Positions 52,861 through 61,065 of a DNA stretch of 64,000 nt are shown in pieces; the stretch's first letter is position 1, and each line of letters starts with the position of its first letter. The DNA is from CADCVT01 sp036389485. GTDB lineage: Bacteria; Actinomycetota; Thermoleophilia; Solirubrobacterales; Solirubrobacteraceae. The notes under the pieces are model-generated. The model did not search any database, was not told the origin of the DNA, and saw only the letters and a list, made by a program, of their open reading frames with translations. The DNA is taken from the NCBI GenBank assembly GCA_036389485.1, contig DASVPR010000050.1:186001-250000 (forward strand). The letters run 5' to 3'. A program made the position numbers and the translations under genes.

Positions 52861-53775
52861 ATGACCGACGAAGCGCCGAGGTTGGATCCCGAGAAGGTCA
52901 GGCTCGGCATCACGCCGACGCTGTGGTGGAACGACGACTTCCCGCTGATCGACATCGGCATCCCGTTCGGGCAGTGCGTGAGTGAGATGGCGCTGGCGGG
53001 GTTCCAGGGGTGCAGCATCGGCCACAAGTACCCGACCGACGTCGAGCTGCTCAAGCGCGAGCTCGACCTTCGCGGTCTGCAGGTCTCCGAGCCGTGGGCG
53101 AGCACGTTCTTCACGATCAAGGACATGGAGCAGCAGACGCTGAAGACGTTCCACGAGCAGCTCGAGCTCGTCCGCGCCCTGGGCGGCACCGACATGGTGG
53201 TGGCCGAGCTCGGAGCGGCGGTGCATCAACAGCCCGTGGCGCTGTTCGCGAATCGACCGGTGCTCGACGATCGGCAATGGGAGGCGCTCTGCAGGGGGCT
53301 CGAGCGCCTCGGAAAGATCGCGAACGACGAAGGGATGCGCCTCTGCTATCACCATCACATGGGGACCGGCGTCATGGTGCCCGCGGAGGTCGACCGGCTG
53401 ATGGCGTCCACCGACCCGGGCCTCGTTCATCTGCTCCTGGACACGGGTCACCTCGCGTTCGCCGGAGGCGACCCGCTCTCGGTGGCCGAGACGCACGGGG
53501 ACCGGATCAAGCACATCCACCTCAAGGACGTTCGCCAGGACGTCGTCGACCGGGTCCGGGAGGAGAACCTGTCGTTCCAGGATGGGATCGAGGCCGGTGT
53601 CTTCACCGTGCCCGGCGACGGCTCCCTCGACCTGGCGCCCACGCTGGCGGCGCTGGCGCGTCACGGCTTCGAGGGGTGGCTCGTCGTGGAAGCCGAGCAG
53701 GACCCCGCGAAGGCCAATCCCCTCCAGCACGCTCTCATGGCCCGGAGATACCTCCGAGAGGTTCTCGGGTGGTGA
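52861..53775 (+). CDS. iolE: Myo-inosose-2 dehydratase-like TIM-barrel protein
   Basis: 304 residues. LGITPTLWWNDDFPL and IPFGQCVSEMALAGFQGCSIG, then HKYPTD match IolE, which dehydrates 2-keto-myo-inositol. Metal-site residues in AELG, LLLDTGHLAF, HIHLKDVR and VVEAEQDP. GAGGAGG at 52842-52848 serves as ribosome site. No other iol genes are in the window, so the substrate may be another keto-sugar, such as a product of the upstream dehydrogenase. Confidence 0.82.
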   Translation: MTDEAPRLDPEKVRLGITPTLWWNDDFPLIDIGIPFGQCVSEMALAGFQGCSIGHKYPTDVELLKRELDLRGLQVSEPWASTFFTIKDMEQQTLKTFHEQLELVRALGGTDMVVAELGAAVHQQPVALFANRPVLDDRQWEALCRGLERLGKIANDEGMRLCYHHHMGTGVMVPAEVDRLMASTDPGLVHLLLDTGHLAFAGGDPLSVAETHGDRIKHIHLKDVRQDVVDRVREENLSFQDGIEAGVFTVPGDGSLDLAPTLAALARHGFEGWLVVEAEQDPAKANPLQHALMARRYLREVLGW

Positions 53776-53810
53776 CACGAGCCCGCCGAGCACCCCATCA
53801 AATACACCAC

Positions 53811-53862
53811 TTGCGCGCCGAGGACGCATCTGTTTAGAGTCGGCTGACTAGCGCATCTGCGC
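53811..53862 (+). promoter_or_regulatory. Candidate promoter and operator of the dynamin/Hsp70 operon
   Basis: TTGCGC (53811-53816) and TAGAGT (53835-53840) are spaced by 18 bases. CGCATCTG occurs twice (53825-53832 and 53852-53859), 27 bases apart, flanking the -10. The second copy lies in the palindrome GCGCA-TC-TGCGC (53851-53862), just after the expected start of transcription. GGAAGGGG (53876-53883) is the ribosome site. Confidence 0.5.
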
Positions 53863-53889
53863 CAGTCCAGCCAGAGGAAGGGGCTCGCT

Positions 53890-55815
53890 GTGACGAGCTT
53901 CACGGAGCAGAGGACCGAGGTGCTCCGTCTCGCGGAGCGCGTCGCCGCGCTGGCGCGCGCTCGAGGGGCGTCAGAGCTGGGCGACGCTGTCGACCAGTCC
54001 GCGAGCGGCCTTCGCGACGAGCGCCTGTCGGTGACCGCGGTCGGCGAGTTCAAGCGGGGCAAGTCGAGCCTGCTCAACGCGCTCCTCGAGGAGCCGGGCC
54101 TGTTCCCGGTCGACACCTCGATCGCCACGAACGTCGTGACCACCGTCGGCTACGGCGACCCCGAGCGGGTGACCGTCCTGGACGGGGACGGCAGGGAGCG
54201 GGAGATCTCCCGCGACCAGATCCGCGACTACGCGACCGAGCTCGAGAACCCGGGCAATGAGCAAGACGTCCGCATCGTGACGATCGAGCTTCCCAACGCG
54301 AGGCTCCGCAGCGGCCTGCTGCTCGTCGACACCCCTGGGGTCGGTGGGCTGAACAGGGCCCACACGGCGATCACGTACGGCTTCCTCACCGCGGCCGACG
54401 TGGTGCTGTTCGTCCTCGACGCCCTCACCCCGCTGTCGACCGAGGAGCTCGAGTTCCTCCGCAGCGTCCGGGAGCACTGCCACTCCATCCTCGTCGTCGT
54501 CACGAAGATCGACAAGGTCAGCGGCTACGAGACGATCGTCGAGAACTCGCGCGCGAAGGTGGCCAGCGCCCTCGAACGCCCGGCCGAGGAGATCGTGATC
54601 GTGCCGGTCTCGAGCTGGGCGAAGCTCGAGCACCTGCGAACCGGGGACCCCGAGGATCTCGAGGTGAGCAACTTCGAGGCCCTCGAGCGCGAGCTCTGGG
54701 GGCACCTGCGCGAGCGCGGCGGCGCGCTGCTGCTGCTTCGGCCGCTCGGCGTGCTGACGCGCGCCGTCGACATGCTCATCCAGCCGATGAGCGCGGAGAT
54801 GGCGGCCTACGGAGAGCGGACGGAGGAAGAGCTGAACCGGATGGAGCAGGAGTACGCCGAGGCGACGAAGCGGCACGAGGACCTGCGCCAGGGCCAGGCG
54901 GACTGGCGGAAGTCGCTTCAGCGGAGGCTGAGGGCGGTCCGCCTGGACATGACGGACGCCGTCCAAGCGGTGTCGATTCGGACGCGGCGCGCGCTCGACA
55001 GCGGCCTGGACGACCCCGAGCTGCTCGACGACCCCGAGCAGCTGGTGGGCCGGCTCGAGCGCGACATGACGCTCGCGGGCGCCGCCCTCGCCGAGCAGCT
55101 GCGCACGAAGCTCGACGACGTCGCGCAGGCGACGGCGGCGGAGACGGGACTGGAGCTCAACCCGGCCGCGCCCGACGTCAAGATCGCCGCCGAGGCGGGT
55201 GCGCCCGAGATCGAGGGGGTCGCCAGGACCGGCGTCCGCGGGCACGCGGTGCTCAGGTCGGTGCAGTCGGGGATGATGGGCGCGTCGGCCGGCAGCCTGC
55301 TCGGCTACATCGCTGCCGGGCTGCTCATCTCGAATCCCGTGACGGCCGGGCTGCTGGTGGTGGGCGCCGGCGCCGCGGGCGGCGTACAGCTCTTCCGGCA
55401 GCAATGGCGCGACCAGCGCGAGAGGAGCCAGACCGTCCGCCGGGGTTCGCTGAAGAAGCAGCTCCAGCCGTACGTCGAGGACTCGCTGCACCAGATGGAC
55501 GCGCGGCTCAAGCGGGCGCTCGCGCGCGCGGAGGAGACCATCGCCGACGAGCTCGACCAGCGTCTGCGCGACGAGCACGAACGCCTGGTGACGTCCGCCG
55601 CCGCGATCAGGGAGGCCCGCGGGCGGACGCACGAGGAGGGCACCCGCCGGGCGGCAGAGCTGAAGGAGCCGCTCGAGGAGCTCACCGCCATCCGGGAGCG
55701 CGTGCGGGACCAGGCGGACGCGGCAGTGGCCGCCACTCGCCGGCCCACCGCTCCGCAGCCCGCGGCCACCGCCGCGGCGAGCGGCGGCGACCGGGGCGAA
55801 TGGGCGGAGGACTGA
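53890..55815 (+). CDS. Dynamin-like GTPase 1 (with membrane hairpin)
   Basis: 641 residues. G1 loop GEFKRGKSS (residues 52-60), switch Thr around 77-84, G3 DTPGVGG (147-153), G4 TKID (205-208). Long helical region (about 290-450) with coiled-coil character, a hydrophobic hairpin at about 459-502 (GSLLGYIAAGLLISNPVTAG), then a charged coiled coil to about 600 and a disordered Ala/Pro tail. This is the layout of bacterial dynamin-like proteins that tubulate or fuse membranes. GTG at 53890, well placed after GGAAGGGG. Its stop directly adjoins the next ATG. Confidence 0.9.
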   Translation: MTSFTEQRTEVLRLAERVAALARARGASELGDAVDQSASGLRDERLSVTAVGEFKRGKSSLLNALLEEPGLFPVDTSIATNVVTTVGYGDPERVTVLDGDGREREISRDQIRDYATELENPGNEQDVRIVTIELPNARLRSGLLLVDTPGVGGLNRAHTAITYGFLTAADVVLFVLDALTPLSTEELEFLRSVREHCHSILVVVTKIDKVSGYETIVENSRAKVASALERPAEEIVIVPVSSWAKLEHLRTGDPEDLEVSNFEALERELWGHLRERGGALLLLRPLGVLTRAVDMLIQPMSAEMAAYGERTEEELNRMEQEYAEATKRHEDLRQGQADWRKSLQRRLRAVRLDMTDAVQAVSIRTRRALDSGLDDPELLDDPEQLVGRLERDMTLAGAALAEQLRTKLDDVAQATAAETGLELNPAAPDVKIAAEAGAPEIEGVARTGVRGHAVLRSVQSGMMGASAGSLLGYIAAGLLISNPVTAGLLVVGAGAAGGVQLFRQQWRDQRERSQTVRRGSLKKQLQPYVEDSLHQMDARLKRALARAEETIADELDQRLRDEHERLVTSAAAIREARGRTHEEGTRRAAELKEPLEELTAIRERVRDQADAAVAATRRPTAPQPAATAAASGGDRGEWAED

Positions 55816-57390
55816 ATGGACCTGCGGGCGCGGGCCGGCCGGGCGTTCGAGGACGCGCTGGTGCACACCGTCCCATTCGACGAGCTGGAACCGCTGACCG
55901 CCGCGCTGCGCGAAGCGCACGAGCACCTCGACGAGCCGATGCGCGTGGCGATCGTCGGCCACATCAAGGCAGGCAAGTCGACGATGCTGAACGCGCTGCT
56001 CGGCGAGGAGGCCGCGCCGATGGGGAAGGAGGAGCTGACCTTCAACGTCAGCTGGCTGCGCTTTGGCAAGGAGCCCGGGCTGCGCGTCGTGTTCAAGAAC
56101 GGCCGGGCGCCAGAGGAACGGGGCCTCGAGGAGCTCTACGACCTGACCGCCCGCGCCGACGAGCGAGCCGAGCTGCTGCGCTCGGTCAGGTACCTGGAGA
56201 TCCGCAAGCCGATCCAGATCCTGAAGACCTTCGACCTCGTCGACACGCCGGGCCTGCGGTCGTTCTACGAGCAGGACTCGTTGAACACGATGCGCTCGCT
56301 CGGGCTGGCCGACGATCACATCGACGACGAGACCAGGCGCGAGAGCGCGCTGGCCGACGCGCTGCTCTGCCTCTTCAGCCGCAGCATCGCCGCGGCCGAC
56401 CAAGCGGTCGTGGCCGACTTCCAGGGACCGCTGCTGGGGCAGGCGACGCCGGTGAACGCCATCGGGGTGCTGACCAAGGTCGACACGTACTGGGACCCGG
56501 CCGAGCCCGAGCGCGACCCGCTCGACGAGGGGCGCCGTGTCGCGCGCATCATCGAGTCCGAGCCGGGCGCCGACCGCGTGTTCTTCGCCGTCCTCCCGGT
56601 CTGCGGGCTGCTCGGGCTCGGCGCTCAGACGCTGACCGCCGAGCACGGCGGCTGGATCGAGTCGCTGGCGCGGCTCGACCCGGCGCTGCTCGCCAAGCGA
56701 CTCCGATACGCCGACCGCTTCGCGTCGGCCTCCTACGAGGACCTTCCGCTGCCGCCGCCGAGCCGGTCGACGTTGCTCGGGCTCTTGGGGCAGTTCGGGA
56801 TCTGGAGCGCCGCGCGGATCGTGCGCGAGGGCGCGGGCGATGTCGAGACCCTGCGCGAGCGGCTGCTCGAGCTCAGCGGCATCGAGCGGCTGCGCGAGAC
56901 GCTCGTCGCGCACTTCGGCCGGCGGGCGCTGCTGATCAAAGCCCAGACCGGCACCCGCAAGGCTCGGACGCAGGCCCAGGACGTCCGCCGTCGCGTCGAC
57001 GCGGACGCGGCCGGCGCGGCGTTCGACGCGATGGGGTCGCTCGAGGCGCTCGAGACCGGCGAGCCCGCGCTCGAGGAGTTCGCGCTGCTGCGACGCTACT
57101 ACCAGGATTCGGCGTCGCTCGGCCTCGAGGACGGAGAGGCCGCTCACCTGCTGGAGGTGACCGGGGAGCGCGGTCCGGAGCTGGGCCCCCGGCTCGGGCT
57201 CACGGTCGCCGCGACGCCGAGCGAGCTCGTCGCGGCCGCCGAGGCGCGGTGCGCCTACTGGCACGCGCGCGGCGACGAGTTCGGCGTCGACCCGCGGACG
57301 AAGGCCACGGCGGCCAAGATCGAGCGGGCGTACCGCAGGCTTCTCTACCACGCGCGCGAAGCTCGGCGTCACCTGGAGCTGGTCGAGTGA
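55816..57390 (+). CDS. Dynamin-like GTPase 2
   Basis: 524 residues. G1 GHIKAGKST (48-56), G3 DTPGL (143-147), G4 TKVD (220-223). No hydrophobic hairpin, unlike its partner, so it is probably recruited to membrane by protein 1. The C-terminal third is helical. Residues 489-516 (GVDPR..., KIERAYRRL, YHARE) look like a J-domain helix II without the essential HPD. It starts immediately after the previous stop and overlaps the GrpE-like gene by GTGA. Paired dynamin genes are usual in bacteria. Confidence 0.9.
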   Translation: MDLRARAGRAFEDALVHTVPFDELEPLTAALREAHEHLDEPMRVAIVGHIKAGKSTMLNALLGEEAAPMGKEELTFNVSWLRFGKEPGLRVVFKNGRAPEERGLEELYDLTARADERAELLRSVRYLEIRKPIQILKTFDLVDTPGLRSFYEQDSLNTMRSLGLADDHIDDETRRESALADALLCLFSRSIAAADQAVVADFQGPLLGQATPVNAIGVLTKVDTYWDPAEPERDPLDEGRRVARIIESEPGADRVFFAVLPVCGLLGLGAQTLTAEHGGWIESLARLDPALLAKRLRYADRFASASYEDLPLPPPSRSTLLGLLGQFGIWSAARIVREGAGDVETLRERLLELSGIERLRETLVAHFGRRALLIKAQTGTRKARTQAQDVRRRVDADAAGAAFDAMGSLEALETGEPALEEFALLRRYYQDSASLGLEDGEAAHLLEVTGERGPELGPRLGLTVAATPSELVAAAEARCAYWHARGDEFGVDPRTKATAAKIERAYRRLLYHAREARRHLELVE

Positions 57391-57971
57391 GGGCGCTGCG
57401 ACTTGCGCTGAAGCGTGCCGAGGTGGAGCGGCTCGCGGGCCGCGCCGAGCGGGCCGCTCGCGAGCTCGCGGGGGAGCCGTGGGCCCCCGCCGGGCGCCGG
57501 CGCGAGACCGTCGAGCTGCTGCGCTCGGTGTGCGAGTCGCTCGAGCGGCTGCGCGCCGCGCCGCCGCGCGAGCCCGCGCCGCCGCGCGAGCCCGCACCGC
57601 CGCGCGAGCCCGCGCCGGAGCCTGCCCCCGAGGCGCCGGACACACGCAACGGCGGCGCTGAGGCGGACGTGATCGCGGACCTCATCGCGATGCGCGACAT
57701 GATCGGCGTCGCGACCTCGGCGGACGCGGACGCCGAGGCGGCGATCGGCGTGCTCGGCGACCGTCTCGAGCAGGCGCTCAGGCGCAGGGGCGTGCGGCCG
57801 CTGGCGGAGACCGGGCCGTTCGACCCGCGTGAGCAGGAGATCATCGAGATACGGGCGACCGCCGACCCGGCGCTCGATCGGCAGGTGTGCGAGACCGTCA
57901 GGCTCGGCTACGCGCGCGGCGAGCGGGTGCTGCGCCCGCAGCAGGTCGTCGTCTACCGGGTGGAGTCCTGA
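57387..57971 (+). CDS. GrpE-like nucleotide exchange factor with Pro-rich linker
   Basis: 194 residues. The N-terminal 55 residues are a basic helix; then three PPREPA repeats and PEPAPEAP form a linker (59-83). The rest resembles GrpE: a helix with DLIAMRDMIG, then the beta-wing domain FDPREQEIIEI...DRQVCETVRLGYARGERVLRPQQVVVY, matching the GrpE pattern FDP-x-x-HEA...GY-x-x-x-x-R-x-LRPA-x-V-x-V. It should release ADP from the Hsp70 encoded next. GTG at 57387. Confidence 0.82.
   Translation: MRALRLALKRAEVERLAGRAERAARELAGEPWAPAGRRRETVELLRSVCESLERLRAAPPREPAPPREPAPPREPAPEPAPEAPDTRNGGAEADVIADLIAMRDMIGVATSADADAEAAIGVLGDRLEQALRRRGVRPLAETGPFDPREQEIIEIRATADPALDRQVCETVRLGYARGERVLRPQQVVVYRVES
57561..57614 (+). 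repeat. Three tandem 18-base repeats in the GrpE-like gene
   Basis: Encodes PPREPA three times with almost identical DNA (GCCGCGCGAGCCCGC-like units). Such repeats change copy number easily and set the linker length between the two halves of the protein. Confidence 0.75.
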
Positions 57972-57972
57972 G

Positions 57973-60900
57973 ATGGCGGTGGCGGGCCACGACCGGTCGG
58001 CGAGCTGGCTCGGCATCGACTTCGGGACGTGCTACTCCAGCGCCGCCAGGGTGGTCGACGGGCGTCCGGTCGCGATCAAGGAGCCGATGCGCCACGGATA
58101 CTCGGTGCCGTCGAGCGTGCTCGTCCTGACCTCCGGCTCGCGCGCCGAGCACGTGGTCGGCATGGCGGCCGAGAGCCAGAAGCTGTTCTACCCCGACGCC
58201 TACGTGTCCGAGTTCAAGCGTGAGCTCGGCCGCAAGGACCCGTTGCTGCTCGGCGACGAACGCGTCCCGGTCGAGGACCTCGTCGCGGACGTGCTCGCGT
58301 TCCTGCGCGCGGAGGCCGGACGCGCGGGACGCGGCGACCCCGACTGCGCCGTCGTGACGATCCCCGCCTCGTACACGCCCCACCTTCGCGGCGTCATGAC
58401 GAGCGCCGCGGAGAAGGCCGGCTTCGGCGAGGTCGAGCTGCTCACCGAGCCCGTCGCCGCGCTGCTCGAGCACGCCCACGCCGGGGCAGAGCGCGATATC
58501 GCCGACGGGTTGGTGCTCGTCTACGACCTGGGCGGCGGGACGTTCGACGCCGCGCTCGTTGCGGTTGACGGGAGCGAGCACGAGGTCCTCGCGTACGACG
58601 GCGTCGCCGACGTCGGAGGGTCGAACTTCGACCTGGCGATCGAGCGCGACCTCGCCGAGCAGGCGGGCGACGTGCTGAAGCGCTCGTTCGAAGGCGCTTC
58701 GGACCGGGATCATCCGAACCACACCCAGGCGTTGAGCGCGAGGCTCTCGGCCCGCGAGGCGTGCCGGATCGTCAAGCACGACCTGAGCGAGATGGCCGAG
58801 GCGGCCACCTCGCTCCTGCTGCCCGCCGGGCCGGTCCGGTACGAGCTCACCCGCGACCAGCTCGCGGCGATGATCCGCCCGGAGCTCGACCGCACCATCG
58901 AGTGCTGTCGCGCGGTGCTCGAGGAGTCGGGCAAGGACTGGAGCGACGTCGACGGCATCCTGATGGTCGGTGGCAGCTGCCGCCTGCCGTTCATCGGCGA
59001 GGTGATCGCGCAGGAGTCCGGCCGGCCGATCTGGCGGGTCGCCGACCCCGAGCTCGCGGTGTGCGAGGGCGCGGCGCTGCGGGCCCGCGAGATCGCGACG
59101 CCCGCCTCGCGCGACATCGTCGTCGATCCGAGCGGCGGCGGCCATGCCACGATCGCGGCCGCCGTCGCGGAGGCGCCGCCCGGCGCGCGCATCGTCGTGC
59201 TGCCGGGGGAGTACGACGAGCAGCTCGTCCTCGACAAGGACGTGACGCTGTTCGGCGAGGGGCTGAGGAAGAAGATCGCGCTGAGCAGCGGCAGCAGTCC
59301 GCTCGTGACGTGCACCGGGGCCGTGGTGAGGATCGAAGGCATCACGCTGCGCGTCAACGAGGGCCCCGGGATCGACGTGACCGCCGGGTCGACCACGATC
59401 GAGGACTGCGAGATCACGGTGGCGGCCGGCCCGGCCGTCCGCGTGGACGGCGACGTGGACGTGACGCTCGACGGCAACCGGATCGTCGATCCGGTCCGGC
59501 TGGGAGCGATCGGCGCGCCGCCTTTGGAAGGGGCGGAGCCCGACGAGCGTGCGCCGACCTCCGCGCTCGTCGCGGCCGGCGGGGCGCGGGTCACGCTCGA
59601 GCACAACACGGTCTCGGCCACGTCGGGTGTCGGGATCCTCGTATCCGGGACGGACACGTCGGTGGTCTGCCGCGACAACAACCGCATCCACGACACCGGG
59701 GACAGCGCCGTGAAGGTGACCGACGGGGCGCGCTGCGTGCTCGTCTCGACCGAGATCACCGTGGGCCCGGAGGTGGCGGGGGTGGAGGTGCTCGGCGCGC
59801 TGACGCGTGCGGAGCTGAGCGGCAACGTCGTCAGGAAGGCCGGCATCGGCTTCTTCGTCGCGGAGGATGCGGACCTCGTCGCGGAGGACAACGAGCTCTT
59901 CGACATCTCGGCCGCGGCGATCTTCGCCGCGAGCCGCCTCGGCGACACGACGATCCGCAGGAACCTGATCGAGCGCAGCAACATCGGCGTCCAGGTCGCG
60001 GGCGGCTGCGACGCGAAGGTCGACAAGAACACCATCACCGGCTCGATCGGCCACGCGATCCGCGTGAGCGGAGAGGGGACGAGCGCCGAGCTCCACGAGA
60101 ACCGCCTGCTCGAGTCGAGGGCCGCGGCGGTGGGCGTCGACGACGGCGCGGCCGTCCAGCTCTTGGAGAACGAGATCGTCAGCAACGCCGGGAGCGGGGT
60201 CATCATCGGCGGCGCGTCGACCTCGGCCGCGATGCGCGGCAACGTGCTCGGCGAGAACGCCGGGGCCGGGCTGCTCGTCGCGGACGGGGCCTCGGTCGAG
60301 GCGGCCGGGAACACGTTCCGGGCGAACACCGACTGGGGGGCCCAGGCCGTCGGCGCCGGCAGCCGGCTCCACCTGGACCACGACCAGATCCATGCGAACG
60401 AAGGGACCGGGCTCTGCGTCACCAGCGGAGCCACGGCGCACGTGAAGAGCTGCGACATCCACGACAACGGCACCACCGGGGTGTTCGCGGACGGTGCCGA
60501 GACCAGCGTCTCGCTCACGTCGTGCCGCGTCGCGGGGCACGCTGGTGAAGGCGCCCTCGTCAGCAGCTCCGCCCGTGCCGAGGTGAGCGAGACATGGTTC
60601 GAGGACAACGCCCGGTACGGCGTGCGCTTCGTCGCGCCGGTGAGCGGCGACAGCCGGATCGAGGACAGCTACGTCCGCGGGAGCGCCAGCTGCTTCGGCG
60701 GGCCGCTGGTCGAGGGCGTCCTCGGCAAGAACGACCTCGGGCTGGTCGCCGGCCGGCGAGCGAGGTTCGGTCAGCTGGCGCGGCACTTCGAGGACGGAAG
60801 GATCGAAGCGGCCGACGAGCTCTCGATCGAGATCCTGCGCTCCCGCAGTGGCTGCAAGGTGGTCGACGACATGACGAAGGCGAACGCGCTCCCGACCGAC

Positions 60901-61050
60901 GTCCTCAACGAGCTCCACGAGCTGTGGTTGGGCGCGGTGGGCTCGCGCCTTCGGGACCGGCCATGGGTGACACAGGCGAGCTTCGGCGTGACGACGCACG
61001 CGATCCTCAACACCTATCTTCAGAAGCGGCTCAAGCAGCTGGGTCTGTGA
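57973..61050 (+). CDS. Hsp70 ATPase domain fused to a right-handed beta-helix
   Basis: 1025 residues. Residues 1-375 are an Hsp70/actin-fold ATPase: phosphate-1 LGIDFGTCYSS (13-23), phosphate-2 VYDLGGGTFD (about 183-192), adenosine motif MVGGSCRLPFI (about 330). In place of the substrate-binding domain come about 530 residues of short repeats (GIGFFVAEDADLVAEDNELF, NIGVQVAGGCDAKVDKNTI and similar, about 23 residues each), typical of parallel beta-helix PbH1/NosD domains. A helical C-terminal domain (about 908-1025) follows. ATG at 57973, one base after the GrpE-like gene's stop region. Cytoplasmic, no signal peptide. Confidence 0.88.
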   Translation: MAVAGHDRSASWLGIDFGTCYSSAARVVDGRPVAIKEPMRHGYSVPSSVLVLTSGSRAEHVVGMAAESQKLFYPDAYVSEFKRELGRKDPLLLGDERVPVEDLVADVLAFLRAEAGRAGRGDPDCAVVTIPASYTPHLRGVMTSAAEKAGFGEVELLTEPVAALLEHAHAGAERDIADGLVLVYDLGGGTFDAALVAVDGSEHEVLAYDGVADVGGSNFDLAIERDLAEQAGDVLKRSFEGASDRDHPNHTQALSARLSAREACRIVKHDLSEMAEAATSLLLPAGPVRYELTRDQLAAMIRPELDRTIECCRAVLEESGKDWSDVDGILMVGGSCRLPFIGEVIAQESGRPIWRVADPELAVCEGAALRAREIATPASRDIVVDPSGGGHATIAAAVAEAPPGARIVVLPGEYDEQLVLDKDVTLFGEGLRKKIALSSGSSPLVTCTGAVVRIEGITLRVNEGPGIDVTAGSTTIEDCEITVAAGPAVRVDGDVDVTLDGNRIVDPVRLGAIGAPPLEGAEPDERAPTSALVAAGGARVTLEHNTVSATSGVGILVSGTDTSVVCRDNNRIHDTGDSAVKVTDGARCVLVSTEITVGPEVAGVEVLGALTRAELSGNVVRKAGIGFFVAEDADLVAEDNELFDISAAAIFAASRLGDTTIRRNLIERSNIGVQVAGGCDAKVDKNTITGSIGHAIRVSGEGTSAELHENRLLESRAAAVGVDDGAAVQLLENEIVSNAGSGVIIGGASTSAAMRGNVLGENAGAGLLVADGASVEAAGNTFRANTDWGAQAVGAGSRLHLDHDQIHANEGTGLCVTSGATAHVKSCDIHDNGTTGVFADGAETSVSLTSCRVAGHAGEGALVSSSARAEVSETWFEDNARYGVRFVAPVSGDSRIEDSYVRGSASCFGGPLVEGVLGKNDLGLVAGRRARFGQLARHFEDGRIEAADELSIEILRSRSGCKVVDDMTKANALPTDVLNELHELWLGAVGSRLRDRPWVTQASFGVTTHAILNTYLQKRLKQLGL

Positions 61051-61065
61051 GGGAAGGAACGAGCC

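Noticed and set aside
53971..57645. A 1,224-codon antisense open frame opposite the dynamin genes
   Set aside because: Translation is Arg/Ala/Leu-rich without motifs; the plus-strand frames have complete GTPase motifs.
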